DNA of 64,000 bases, from assembly GCF_000516515.1 (NCBI RefSeq), contig NZ_KI911784.1, positions 4,316,633-4,380,632 on the forward strand, read 5' to 3'. Both the position numbers and the translations under genes were made by a program. Positions 28,022-36,718 of this stretch are shown here, piece after piece; position 1 is the first letter of the stretch; each line of letters opens with the position of its first letter. The notes under the pieces were generated by a model. The model worked only from the letters and a program-made list of their open reading frames with translations. It was not told the origin of the DNA and did not search any database. Source of the DNA: Chloroflexus sp. Y-396-1 (GTDB lineage: Bacteria; Chloroflexota; Chloroflexia; Chloroflexales; Chloroflexaceae).

Positions 28022-28320
28022 ACGTTCCTCCTTGGATATTCAAACCAGCAGATGTCTGTACCGCAAGCAGGGGAGGAACGATTGCAATGAGTGCTCAGGT
28101 TAGATCATCACGATCTTAAACGTATATCCCGGTAAAAAGTTTCAGCGAGTTTATATAACTTGAATAGACGGAACAGCATAGTGATGAATCGATGAAAAGT
28201 CCCTGGGCGACTCTGGCAATTGCTGCGGTCGTCGTCAGAGGAGAGAAGTGGGTACAGACGAAAGAAGTGAGAGTACTCCTCGACTGTGTGTGGACGTTGT
28301 TGCCTCATGCTCTACCAGCG

Positions 28321-28341
28321 ATGTGACGTTACATGTCACAT
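28321..28341 (+). promoter_or_regulatory. Palindrome 1 upstream of the WYL-Cas3 gene
   Basis: Inverted repeat ATGTGAC-GTTACAT-GTCACAT with 7-bp perfect arms. The central GTTACAT is identical to that of palindrome 2, 97 bp downstream, while the arms differ in a symmetric way. It is probably a binding site for the WYL regulator domain of the operon itself (inference). Confidence 0.6.
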
Positions 28342-28417
28342 TGTATTGCTATATTGGTCACGTAATGTTCATTCGCATAGTCAGGTGAGGTTAAAAAGAT
28401 CGGGTGATTTCATTAAA

Positions 28418-28452
28418 GTGTTGCGTTACATGCAACACCTATACCCTACAAT
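28418..28452 (+). promoter_or_regulatory. Palindrome 2 overlapping the cas operon promoter
   Basis: Inverted repeat GTGTTGC-GTTACAT-GCAACAC (28418-28438, 7-bp perfect arms). A candidate promoter overlaps it: GTTACA (28425-28430), a 16-nt spacer, TACAAT (28447-28452). Occupation of the palindrome would cover the -35. The cas3 start is 81 nt downstream of the -10. The rest of 28022-28533 shows no gene. Confidence 0.6.
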
Positions 28453-28533
28453 TCCAGACATAGCAGGATACCCTGTGTGGCACTTGGTCATCAACAGAGC
28501 CACTGAGTACCATTCGCTTGGAGGAACATATAT

Positions 28534-31500
28534 ATGAAACGAGCTGCGAACAAAGCCGAACGACTCCTACAAATCGAACAGTTACTGCTTGCTCATCCTG
28601 AAGGGTTGACGCAGGCCGAACTAGCGCGTCGTCTAGGTGTAGACCGATCCACCATATTACGCAATCTCGCTGATGCACCTAAGCATATTTATGAAGAACC
28701 AGATGGACGGCTCAAAATTGACCGACGCGCCGACCTGATCAACGTGCGGTTGAACCTGCATGAGGCACTGGCGGTGCACCTGGCGGCGCGCCTGCTGGCA
28801 ACCCGTATGGATCGCCAGAATCGGCATGCAGCCGCTGCGCTGCGCAAATTGGGGCACGCGATAGAACGCTGGGCAGCGCGTCTTAGCCAGCACGTGTTGC
28901 AGGCGGCAGATGTGATGGATGACGCAGCGCGACGTGATGATCCGGTATATCTCAGCGTCCTGGAATGCCTAACCGAAGCCTGGGCAAATGAGCGTAAAGT
29001 GCGCATCTGGCATCAACCTGAAACCGGCGAGGAGGTGCTGGAATACCTGCTCAGTCCGTACTTCATTGAACCGTATGCTATCGGACAAACGACCCACATC
29101 ATCGGGAAGGCACGCCTTCTGGAAGGGCGGGGATGGAGCGTCGAGAAGATGCGTACTTTCAAGATCGAACGCATTCGCCGTGCCGAGCTAACCACTGAAG
29201 CCTATCGGATACCTGACGACTTTGACCCACGCATCTATCTGGCCGATGCGTGGGGCATCTGGACTTCAGAGAAGGATCCGGTGGAAGTTACGCTGCGGTT
29301 CAGCTCGCGTGTAGCTCGACGAGTGCAGGAAAGCCGCTGGCACCGTTCCGAGCGCACTGAGCCACAACCCGACGGATCACTGGTATGGCGGGCAAAGATC
29401 GCTGAGCCGAAAGAGATGCTGCCTTGGATCCGTGGCTGGGGCGCTGATGTGGAAGTACTGGCGCCACCGTGGCTACGCAAGACGCTGGAAGCGGAGGTGA
29501 AGAAGATGGCGAGGGTGTATGGGGTGTGCGAGATGAAGTTGCAGGATGCTCTGATTGCGCATCGACGCGAATGCGATGGTGAAGAACAAGCGTTGGTTGA
29601 TCATCTGAAGGGAACCGCAGAACTGGCGAAGCGTTTTGCCGGAAAAATAGGATTACCGGAACTTGGAGAAGTCATGGGATTAGCACATGACTTCGGAAAA
29701 GCCAGTAAGGAGTTTCAGGATTATCTGAAGTCTGCTACAGGGTTGAAAAATCCAGATGAAGATGACTATATAGATTATGAGTCGCGGAAGGGAAAAATAG
29801 ATCACTCTACAGCAGGTGCACAGCTGGTATATGAGAAATGCAGCCATTTAGGCGAGAAAGGCAAGTTCCTTGCGCAATTTCTGGCTCTAATAATAGCGTC
29901 GCACCACTCCGGACTGATCGATTGTCTGACACCCGCAGGTGAGGATAACTTCGGCCGACGTATCAACAAGGAAGATAGCGCAACGCACTTATCCGAAGCC
30001 AGGGGTAAGTTGTCTGAGATCGAAGATGATATTGATAAGATTCTTACGCCGGATGTGGTAAAACACTTCGTGCAAAAACTTCAAAGCCTAGAAGAATCGA
30101 ATGACTCACGAGAGACCATTGCTTTCAAACTCGGTCTTCTAGCTCGTTTTCTGCTTAGTTGCCTGCTAGATGCGGATCGCCTGAACACTGCTGACTTCGA
30201 GTTTCCTGAAAACAGTGTAATCCGTAGTTATGGCAACTATGTATCCTGGGATATGCTGATTGAGCGACTGGAGAAAACATTTAATGAATTTGCACAGGCA
30301 GTCGCACAAACGAAGGAAGGTAGCCAGGCGCGGGAAGTATATCAACTGCGATCACAGGTGGCGCGGGCATGCCGTGAAGCAGCTACGAAACCAAAGGGCA
30401 TTTACCAACTGACTGTACCGACTGGCGGTGGCAAGACTCTAGCAAGTCTACGCTTTGCGCTACACCATGCAAAGCATCACGGGATGGACAGGGTTTTTTA
30501 CGTGGCGCCATACATTACGATTATTGACCAGAATGCTGACACCCTGCGAACAATTCTTGAGCCTGAAAGTGAACGCGGTCGTGTCGTACTCGAACACCAC
30601 TCCAATTTTGTTCCAGAAGAAGATACGCATCGTCGTCATAGCCTGCTGGCGGAAAACTGGGATGCGCCGATTGTATGCACCACTCAGGTCCAATTCTTGG
30701 AGGCCTTGTTCGGTGCAGGCACGCGCGATACTCGTCGCATGCATCAACTGGCAAAAGCGGTGATTATCTTAGATGAGGTGCAGACAGTTCCAATTAGAAT
30801 CGTCCATATGCTGAACGTGGCTCTGCGTTTTTTAGCGCATAGTTGTGGCTCAACGGTTGTCCTTTGCACGGCTACACAGCCGCCGCTGGATCGACTACCG
30901 GACAATCCATACCGTTCGCTTATTGTTAAGCAGGAACAACGAATCATCCCGAACGAAGTGGAACTGTTCAAGAGCATGCAGCGCGTCGAGGTTCACTATG
31001 CACGTAAAGATGGAGGAATGACGAATGATGAAATCGTCGATCTTGCCGGACGGGCACTGGATTCGGAGGGCAGTGTTCTGATCGTGGTCAATACGCGAGC
31101 GATGGCGCGAACATTGTATGAACAAATCAAAGTCAGGCGTCTGGCGCCAACATATCATCTGAGCACCAATATGTGCCCTGCACACCGAATGGATGTGCTG
31201 AATACCATCAAGGAAAAGTTAGCGGCAAAAGAACCTGTTATCTGCGTGAGTACGCAACTTATCGAGGCAGGTGTAGATATTGATTTCGGCGCAGTTATTC
31301 GCTCGCTCGCAGGGTTGGACTCGGTCGCGCAGTCAGCCGGACGCTGCAACCGCCATGGATTACGTGCGACACCAGGAAAAGTTTGGATTGTCAATCCACA
31401 GGAAGAGGATATCGACCAGCTTCTCGACATTAAGATCGGTCGAGATCAGGCGCAAAGAGTTCTTAGTGAGTTCAAATCCGGGAACGACTTTATCGGATTA

Positions 31501-32004
31501 GAAGCAATCACTACCTATTACAGGTATTACTATTCTTCCAGGAAAGATGAAATGGACTATCTCGTTCGTTCGAGCTCAGCGGTTGGGAGGGATGATACAC
31601 TGTTCAGATTGCTGTCAACAAACGAGCTTTCGGTGGCATCATACCGTTCGAGTCGCGGGGTGAATCCACCGCTCCTCTTGAATCAGTCATTCCAATCCGC
31701 CGCTAGAGAGTTTTGCGTGATTGATTCGCCCACAATCGGGGTCATCGTGCCGTATGGTAATGAGGGCGACACGATTATTAATGCACTATGTAGCGCATCA
31801 GAAATTAACAACCGAGTGAAACTGCTTAGACAGGCTCAGAGATTTTCGGTAAGTTTATTTCAACATCAATTCGAAAAATTACGTCAATCTGGTGCTATCT
31901 ATGAAACGGAAGCAGGGATCTGCTATCTGGATAAGCGATATTATAGTGAGGAGTTTGGCTGGAGTTATGAGCCGGTTAACGGCATGGATGCGCTCATTGT
32001 ATAA
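28534..32004 (+). CDS. cas3: HTH-WYL regulator fused to Cas3 helicase-nuclease (type I-C)
   Basis: 1156 residues in one uninterrupted frame from an ATG with GGAGGAACA. Residues 1-60: winged HTH ([21 protein letters not shown]). About 147-330: WYL domain plus WCX-like extension ([32 protein letters not shown]). From about 345: HD nuclease with H356 (LVDHLKG), H385-D386 (LAHDFGKAS) and HH (ASHHSG), then SF2 helicase with Walker A PTGGGKT (629-635), DEVQ (747-750) and [10 protein letters not shown] near 932, then the Cas3 C-terminal domain. Cas3 unwinds and degrades Cascade-marked target DNA. An in-frame ATG at residue 334 (29533), right at the junction, could yield free Cas3 of 823 residues. 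The regulator part looks GC-richer than the Cas3 part. Confidence 0.95.
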   Translation: MKRAANKAERLLQIEQLLLAHPEGLTQAELARRLGVDRSTILRNLADAPKHIYEEPDGRLKIDRRADLINVRLNLHEALAVHLAARLLATRMDRQNRHAAAALRKLGHAIERWAARLSQHVLQAADVMDDAARRDDPVYLSVLECLTEAWANERKVRIWHQPETGEEVLEYLLSPYFIEPYAIGQTTHIIGKARLLEGRGWSVEKMRTFKIERIRRAELTTEAYRIPDDFDPRIYLADAWGIWTSEKDPVEVTLRFSSRVARRVQESRWHRSERTEPQPDGSLVWRAKIAEPKEMLPWIRGWGADVEVLAPPWLRKTLEAEVKKMARVYGVCEMKLQDALIAHRRECDGEEQALVDHLKGTAELAKRFAGKIGLPELGEVMGLAHDFGKASKEFQDYLKSATGLKNPDEDDYIDYESRKGKIDHSTAGAQLVYEKCSHLGEKGKFLAQFLALIIASHHSGLIDCLTPAGEDNFGRRINKEDSATHLSEARGKLSEIEDDIDKILTPDVVKHFVQKLQSLEESNDSRETIAFKLGLLARFLLSCLLDADRLNTADFEFPENSVIRSYGNYVSWDMLIERLEKTFNEFAQAVAQTKEGSQAREVYQLRSQVARACREAATKPKGIYQLTVPTGGGKTLASLRFALHHAKHHGMDRVFYVAPYITIIDQNADTLRTILEPESERGRVVLEHHSNFVPEEDTHRRHSLLAENWDAPIVCTTQVQFLEALFGAGTRDTRRMHQLAKAVIILDEVQTVPIRIVHMLNVALRFLAHSCGSTVVLCTATQPPLDRLPDNPYRSLIVKQEQRIIPNEVELFKSMQRVEVHYARKDGGMTNDEIVDLAGRALDSEGSVLIVVNTRAMARTLYEQIKVRRLAPTYHLSTNMCPAHRMDVLNTIKEKLAAKEPVICVSTQLIEAGVDIDFGAVIRSLAGLDSVAQSAGRCNRHGLRATPGKVWIVNPQEEDIDQLLDIKIGRDQAQRVLSEFKSGNDFIGLEAITTYYRYYYSSRKDEMDYLVRSSSAVGRDDTLFRLLSTNELSVASYRSSRGVNPPLLLNQSFQSAAREFCVIDSPTIGVIVPYGNEGDTIINALCSASEINNRVKLLRQAQRFSVSLFQHQFEKLRQSGAIYETEAGICYLDKRYYSEEFGWSYEPVNGMDALIV

Positions 32005-32015
32005 GGAGGGTCTTC

Positions 32016-32744
32016 ATGGATCATCGAAACAGTGTGACGTTCAAGGTATGGGGAAGATATGCCCTGTTCACCGATCCGCTCACTCGCATTGGCGGGGAAA
32101 AATACTCATACCAGGTTCCCACGTATGAGGCGTTGAAGGGGATATTAAGCTCGGTCTACTGGAAGCCGACTATTGTCTGGATCATTGACAAAGTGCGGGT
32201 CATGAAGCCTATCCGCACGCAGCCACGTAGCGTAAAGCCCCTCAAGTATCACGCGAGTGGCAACGATCTCGCAATCTACACCTATCTTGCCGATGTCGAG
32301 TATCAGGTTCAGGCGCATTTCGAGTGGAATAAGAATCGTCCCGATTTGGAACATGATCGCAACGAACATAAGCATCATTCCGTGGCCAGGCGAATGATAG
32401 AGCGCGGTGGCAGGCGAGATATATTTCTCGGTACACGCGAATGTCAGGGATATGTTGAACCGTGCGAGTTTGGCGAAGGGGAAGGATTCTATGACAACTA
32501 CGGCGAGTTGTCGCTTGGCGTTATGTTTCACGGCTTTGACTACCCTGATGAGTACAAACCTGGTGAATTTTGGGCGCGGTTCTGGCGCGCAACCATGAAG
32601 GATGGAATCATCACTTTTCCAAGGCCAGATGATCAGAACAAAATCCTGCGCAGATTTGTGCGTCCGATGAATGCTAAACCACCTGCTACGGTGGGATTGC
32701 AAGAGAAAAACTTGCTGGAAGGCGATGAAAAAGGGAGGCAGTAA
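32016..32744 (+). CDS. cas5c: Cas5c (Cas5d), crRNA-processing endoribonuclease of type I-C
   Basis: 242 residues, starting 11 nt after cas3 behind AAGGAGGG. Characteristic Cas5 N-terminus ([18 protein letters not shown]). In type I-C this protein replaces Cas6: it cuts the repeat RNA at the 3' base of the hairpin to leave an 11-nt 5' handle and stays in the Cascade complex. Y48 and the K119-H120 pair (NEHKHHS) sit where the catalytic Tyr, Lys and His of characterised Cas5d proteins are expected. The operon position between cas3 and cas8c is typical. Hairpins resembling its RNA substrate occur at the 5' ends of cas4, cas1 and cas2 in the same operon. Confidence 0.95.
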   Translation: MDHRNSVTFKVWGRYALFTDPLTRIGGEKYSYQVPTYEALKGILSSVYWKPTIVWIIDKVRVMKPIRTQPRSVKPLKYHASGNDLAIYTYLADVEYQVQAHFEWNKNRPDLEHDRNEHKHHSVARRMIERGGRRDIFLGTRECQGYVEPCEFGEGEGFYDNYGELSLGVMFHGFDYPDEYKPGEFWARFWRATMKDGIITFPRPDDQNKILRRFVRPMNAKPPATVGLQEKNLLEGDEKGRQ

Positions 32745-32745
32745 G

Positions 32746-34689
32746 ATGAACTGGATGCAGAGCCTGTATGAGACGTATGAACAGTGTGCCAAGAGAGGAC
32801 TCGTCGGCTACGTTTCCGGTACGAAGCGACCGTTGCTACCGATCTGTCATATCACCATCCAGGCGCATATCGAGGTCGTCATTGACGGCTGTGGTAACTT
32901 TCGTCGCGCCCAGTTGGTTTCAAAAGACGATGCGGTGACGATCATACCTGCAACAGAATCATCCGCCAGTCGCAGCGGTAGCAAACCAGAATGTCATCCA
33001 CTCTGCGATAAATTGCAGTACCTGGCGGGAGATTTTGTCCAGTACGGCGGGAAGGTGACTTCTGGTTTTCAGAGCAATCCTGCGGAGCCGCATCAAAACT
33101 TCGTAACGTTGCTTTCAGATTGGCAGTCCAAACGTCCACATCCAAAAGTTTCAGCGATTCTCAAGTACATCAAAAAAAAGACACTCATGACCAATCTAGT
33201 GAACGCGAACATCTTACTGGTCGATTGTCATGGGCAATTACTTACAAAAGATAACGTTGAACCAGAGAAACGTCGTGGAACTATCTTTGATGTATTGAAT
33301 GATCAGGGTGACGCGGTCGTGCGATGGGTTGTAGAGATACCAGGATATACTGAAAGTCGCGTTTGGCGTGATACGACAGTATGGGACAGTTGGATCGACT
33401 ATTACCTGAATCACAGATCAGGAACAAGCGAAATCTGTTTCGTGATCGGAGAAAGGCAGAGGTTGACCAACAATCACCCAAAATATATTCGCCGTGAAGG
33501 AGACAATGCCAAACTAATCTCATCCAATGATGCCCAAGGTTTTACCTTTCGCGGACGATTTATCACCGACGAGCAGGCTTGCAGCGTCAGTTTAGAAGCG
33601 TCGCATAAAGCACATTACGCACTAATGTGGTTGATCGACCGACAGGGGTACCGTGACGGTGATCTGGCGATTGTTGCCTGGGCAATCTCGGGCGCGACAG
33701 TGACAGTGCCACAACCAACTGATGACCCGATTGCCACTCTCTTCGGCGATCTCCCATCTGATGACAAGAGTATTGACACTGCTCAGGACGTCGCTATTCG
33801 CCTGAAGAAGAAAATCGCTGGCTATCGCCAGGAGATTGGTGATCGAACGGACGTCGTTGTGATTGGGGTTGACTCGGCGACGCCAGGGCGATTGGCGGTT
33901 ATCTATTATCGCACCTTGAAAGGTTCAGATTTTCTTGATCGCATCGAAACATGGCATGACACCTGCGCCTGGCGACACACCTATCGGGTGATTGAAGAAC
34001 GCGATACAAACGGGAAACTTTACAGGCGTAGGATTCCATTTATTGGCGCACCTGCGCCGGCAGACATTGCTGAGGCGGCGTATGGTCGTCGTCTTGATGA
34101 CAGATTGAAGCAGGCAACGATTAAGCGTCTGCTTCCCTGCATTGTGGATGGTCAACCGTTACCGCGTGATCTGGTTGAGTCAGCGGTCAGGCGGGCTTCC
34201 AACCCGGTCGGTTTGAGCGATGACCAGAGGGAGAAAGTCCTTACCATCGCCTGTGCACTCTACCGAAAATATATGTATGGAAAGGAGCAATACGACATGG
34301 CGCTCGATGAAACCAGGAGAACGAGGGATTATCTCTACGGTCGTTTGTTGGCGATTGCTGATGTTATTGAAGAGCGAGCACTCTATAAAGCAGAGCAAAA
34401 TCGTCCAACAAACGCAATCCGCTATATGCAGCAATTTTCACAGCGCCCCTTCCGCACATGGAAGCAAATTCACGATCTGCTCATGCCTTATCTCATGCGT
34501 CTGGGCGGTAGAGCCTACTACTACAAGAACCTGATTGCAGAGGTTGAGAGCATGTTTACACCTGAAGACTTTGTGAGTACAAGATCGCTCAGCGGCGAGT
34601 ATTTGCTCGGTTTCTACTGTCAGCGGCAGAAACTGCTGGAAAAACGGGCTGATGACAGGGAAGATGATAATGATGGCACATCCATCTAA
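32746..34689 (+). CDS. cas8c: Cas8c (Csd1), large subunit of type I-C Cascade
   Basis: 647 residues from the ATG at 32746, one base after the cas5c stop and behind GGGAGGCAG; a longer frame from 32671 overlaps cas5c and is rejected. The N-terminal MQSLYETYEQC and internal EIPGYTESRVWRDTTVWDSW segments fit Csd1. Cas8c recognises the PAM and recruits Cas3; an internal start in family members also gives a small subunit (Cas11c), which should map to the C-terminal third here, although I cannot point to the exact start. Length is within the usual 550-650 range. Confidence 0.94.
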   Translation: MNWMQSLYETYEQCAKRGLVGYVSGTKRPLLPICHITIQAHIEVVIDGCGNFRRAQLVSKDDAVTIIPATESSASRSGSKPECHPLCDKLQYLAGDFVQYGGKVTSGFQSNPAEPHQNFVTLLSDWQSKRPHPKVSAILKYIKKKTLMTNLVNANILLVDCHGQLLTKDNVEPEKRRGTIFDVLNDQGDAVVRWVVEIPGYTESRVWRDTTVWDSWIDYYLNHRSGTSEICFVIGERQRLTNNHPKYIRREGDNAKLISSNDAQGFTFRGRFITDEQACSVSLEASHKAHYALMWLIDRQGYRDGDLAIVAWAISGATVTVPQPTDDPIATLFGDLPSDDKSIDTAQDVAIRLKKKIAGYRQEIGDRTDVVVIGVDSATPGRLAVIYYRTLKGSDFLDRIETWHDTCAWRHTYRVIEERDTNGKLYRRRIPFIGAPAPADIAEAAYGRRLDDRLKQATIKRLLPCIVDGQPLPRDLVESAVRRASNPVGLSDDQREKVLTIACALYRKYMYGKEQYDMALDETRRTRDYLYGRLLAIADVIEERALYKAEQNRPTNAIRYMQQFSQRPFRTWKQIHDLLMPYLMRLGGRAYYYKNLIAEVESMFTPEDFVSTRSLSGEYLLGFYCQRQKLLEKRADDREDDNDGTSI

Positions 34690-34724
34690 ATTGTACACAT
34701 AGCTAAATGCGAGGAGGAACTACC

Positions 34725-35699
34725 ATGACAACAACACTCTCGAAAAAGATCGACTTCGCCGTCATCCTGTGTGTCAGGAATGCCAACCCGAATGGAGATC
34801 CACTCAACGGAAATCGCCCTCGCACCACCTATGAAGGGCTTGGTGAGATTTCCGATGTCGCGATTAAGCGCAAGATTCGCAATCGCGTGATGGAACTGGC
34901 AAAAGAGATAGAAAGGATCAAGGAGGAAGAAAGAACAGAGGCCCAGAAGCAGGCTTACGGACGGCTCAAGGGTGTAGAGCATCCAATATTCGTTCAATCT
35001 GATGATAATCGGAACGATGAATATACCAGTCTACGTGAGCGTGCCGAGGCGTATCTCAAGGATTTCATGAATGACAGATCGGCGTATCAGAAGAAAGCCT
35101 GCGAAATCTGGTTTGATGTCCGTGCCTTTGGGCAGGTGTTTCCTTTCAAGGGGAAGGGAAAAGGCAAGAAGGGCGATAAGAGTAATGAAGGTGAAGAGAG
35201 CGATGGCGTCTCGATTGGGATTCGCGGTCCGGTATCGATCCATCCCGCCTTCTCGGTTGTCCCTGTTCTCGACCGCGTTTCCAGCATTCAGATTACGAAA
35301 AGCGTGAGCAACGAACCTGGTGAAAAGCGCGGTTCTGATACGATGGGCATGAAGCATCGCGTTGATCACGGCGTGTACATCTTCTATGGCAGCATTAACC
35401 CGCAACTTGCGAGTAAAACCGGCTTCTCAGACGATGATGCAGCAGTTATCAAGGAGGCATTGCGGACGCTGTTCCGTAATGACGCTTCCTCTGCCCGTCC
35501 TGAGGGTAGCATGGAAGTTTACAGAGTCTACTGGTGGGAGCACAACAGCCCGAATGGACAGTATTCCTCGGCGAAAGTACATCGTTCGCTGAGAGTTCGG
35601 GTTAGGGATGGGATTGAAGATCCGAAGAGTATTGACGACTACGTGATCGAGCTTCAAGACCTCGACGGTTTGAAGCCCGAAGTTATTGAGGGTGAATAG
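34725..35699 (+). CDS. cas7c: Cas7c (Csd2), backbone subunit of type I-C Cascade
   Basis: 324 residues from the ATG at 34725, behind GAGGAGGA, 35 nt after cas8c. Csd2 signature at the N-terminus (FAVILCVRNANPNGDP, then GNRPRTTYEGLGEISDVAIKR split by the DPLN loop) and late SNEPG...DTMGMKHRVDHGVY. The protein coats the crRNA spacer in the Cascade filament. An unusual low-complexity lysine/glutamate insert (KGKGKGKKGDKSNEGEE) lies near residue 145 just before the conserved IRGPVSIHPAFS segment. Confidence 0.95.
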   Translation: MTTTLSKKIDFAVILCVRNANPNGDPLNGNRPRTTYEGLGEISDVAIKRKIRNRVMELAKEIERIKEEERTEAQKQAYGRLKGVEHPIFVQSDDNRNDEYTSLRERAEAYLKDFMNDRSAYQKKACEIWFDVRAFGQVFPFKGKGKGKKGDKSNEGEESDGVSIGIRGPVSIHPAFSVVPVLDRVSSIQITKSVSNEPGEKRGSDTMGMKHRVDHGVYIFYGSINPQLASKTGFSDDDAAVIKEALRTLFRNDASSARPEGSMEVYRVYWWEHNSPNGQYSSAKVHRSLRVRVRDGIEDPKSIDDYVIELQDLDGLKPEVIEGE

Positions 35700-35922
35700 G
35701 CGGTTTTGAATGTTTGATGACGTTGCCTTTCGTTACAGAAGGGGTGGAATTAGTAATTTACGAGGTAGTGGTCGATATAACAATTGGCTGCGGAGCGCAG
35801 ATTAGAGTTCAAGCCCTGGCCGGATAACCGCGAAGGCTAATAGCGCTGATAGAACTACTCCGTCGGAGGAGAAGAGAGCGCCCTTCGTTTTCGGTCGCTC
35901 TCTTCTCCAAAAACTATGTCAT
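35700..35922 (+). promoter_or_regulatory. Gap between interference and adaptation genes with a strong hairpin
   Basis: A 13-bp perfect stem GGAGAAGAGAGCG (35868-35880) / CGCTCTCTTCTCC (35896-35908) with a 15-nt loop lies 40 nt before cas4. No T-tract follows it, so it is more likely an RNA-processing or attenuation element than a plain terminator. A 31-codon frame (35710-35805, MFDDVAFRYRR...) has no Shine-Dalgarno and is not annotated as a gene. Confidence 0.65.
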
Positions 35923-35955
35923 GTCATCTCCCTCACCGGAGGTGCAGAATGAAAC
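35923..35955 (+). repeat. CRISPR-repeat-like hairpin at the cas4 start
   Basis: A 33-nt segment, the same length as the array repeat, matching it at about 21 of 33 positions. It begins GTC, keeps CTCCC at 6-10 and GG.GG at 16-20, and ends TGAAAC. A 7-bp stem forms in the register of the true repeat (positions 3-9 with 16-22). Pair 4-21 changed from G-C to A-T on both sides. The cas4 ribosome site (GGAGGT) is in the 3' arm and the ATG overlaps the handle. Confidence 0.5.
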
Positions 35956-36644
35956 ATGACACAACCAACAACCCTATGACCCGCGAATACACACCAGACG
36001 AACTACTGCCCCTTTCCGGCATCCAGCACTTTCTCTTCTGCCGCCGCCAGTGGGCATTGATTCACATCGAGATGCAGTGGCAGGACAATGCACTGACGGT
36101 AGAAGGCAAACAGTTGCACGAACGGGTCGATGATCCATTCTTTGTGGAAACGCGCCGCGATGTAATCATTTCCCGTTCAGTTCCGGTTGCGTCGTACACG
36201 CTTGGCCTTTCAGGCATTTGCGATGTGGTAGAGTTCACCAGCAGCACGGAGGGCATCCGATTGCCGGGACGCGAAGGATTCTATCGGCCTACACCCATTG
36301 AGTACAAGCGTGGTCATCCCAAACGCGATCCGGTCGATGAAGCTCAACTATGCGCGCAGGCGATATGTCTTGAGGAAATGCTGGCAATCGATATTCCATT
36401 TGGCTACCTCTACTACGGGGAAACGCGCCGCCGTGAGCCTGTGACGTTCACCAGAGAGTTACGTCAACTGGTTTACCAGGCAGCCACCGAAATGCATGCC
36501 TACATGGCGCGTGGCTATACACCCCGCGTAAAAGTAAGTAAGGCATGTCGTTCTTGCTCACTAGCAGCTATCTGTCTTCCAAATCTTCAGGAAAAAACTT
36601 CTTCTGTTAAGACGTACATTCGCCAACAGATCGAACAAGCCTGA
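35949..36644 (+). CDS. cas4: Cas4 exonuclease of the adaptation module
   Basis: 231 residues from the ATG at 35949, behind CCGGAGGTG. Cas4 is a RecB-like nuclease that trims prespacers and sets PAM and orientation in type I-C. Visible: H57 (KQLHERV), D92 (GICDVVEF), E118 and K120 (PIEYKRGHPK), and the four iron-sulfur cysteines C31 (FLFCRRQ), C200, C203 and C209 (ACRSCSLAAIC). All key residues are present, so it should be active. The start region is folded into a CRISPR-repeat-like hairpin. Confidence 0.95.
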   Translation: MKHDTTNNPMTREYTPDELLPLSGIQHFLFCRRQWALIHIEMQWQDNALTVEGKQLHERVDDPFFVETRRDVIISRSVPVASYTLGLSGICDVVEFTSSTEGIRLPGREGFYRPTPIEYKRGHPKRDPVDEAQLCAQAICLEEMLAIDIPFGYLYYGETRRREPVTFTRELRQLVYQAATEMHAYMARGYTPRVKVSKACRSCSLAAICLPNLQEKTSSVKTYIRQQIEQA

Positions 36645-36653
36645 AGAGTAATG

Positions 36654-36686
36654 GTCGCTTCTCTCACAGGAGGCAGAAATGGAAAC
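36654..36686 (+). repeat. CRISPR-repeat-like hairpin upstream of cas1
   Basis: A 33-nt segment matching the array repeat at about 20 of 33 positions: it begins GTCGC, keeps GG.GGC at 16-21 and ends GAAAC. It forms a 6-bp stem in the repeat register (positions 4-9 with 16-21, two G-U wobbles). It is also clearly related to the segment at the cas4 start (shared TCTC.CTCAC.GGAGG, CAGAA, ATG, AAAC), so one may be a duplicate of the other. Confidence 0.45.
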
Positions 36687-36708
36687 AACGCAACAACAAG
36701 CAAAGTAG
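36679..36708 (+). CDS. Nine-codon upstream ORF before cas1
   Basis: ATG at 36679 with a perfect AGGAGG nine bases upstream encodes METTQQQAK and stops at TAG 36706-36708. The stop overlaps the cas1 Shine-Dalgarno (AGGAGG, 36707-36712), the arrangement expected for translational coupling. By similarity with the cas4 start region it could also be a leftover duplicate of the cas4 5' end. Whether it is translated is unknown. Confidence 0.4.
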   Translation: METTQQQAK

Positions 36709-36718
36709 GAGGCGCATC

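Noticed and set aside
28141-28172. TTC-AGCG...TATATAAC upstream of cas3 as a target of the guide following the solitary repeat
   Set aside because: A TTC PAM and four seed bases match, then pairing needs a 2-nt bulge to reach TATATAAC. This is too weak to claim.
31998-32030. A repeat-like element at the cas5c start (GGATCATCGAAAC)
   Set aside because: Only the 3' end resembles the repeat handle; there is no stem in the right register.
35710-35805. 31-codon frame after cas7 as a toxin-like gene
   Set aside because: No Shine-Dalgarno, no recognisable composition; kept only as a note in the intergenic entry.
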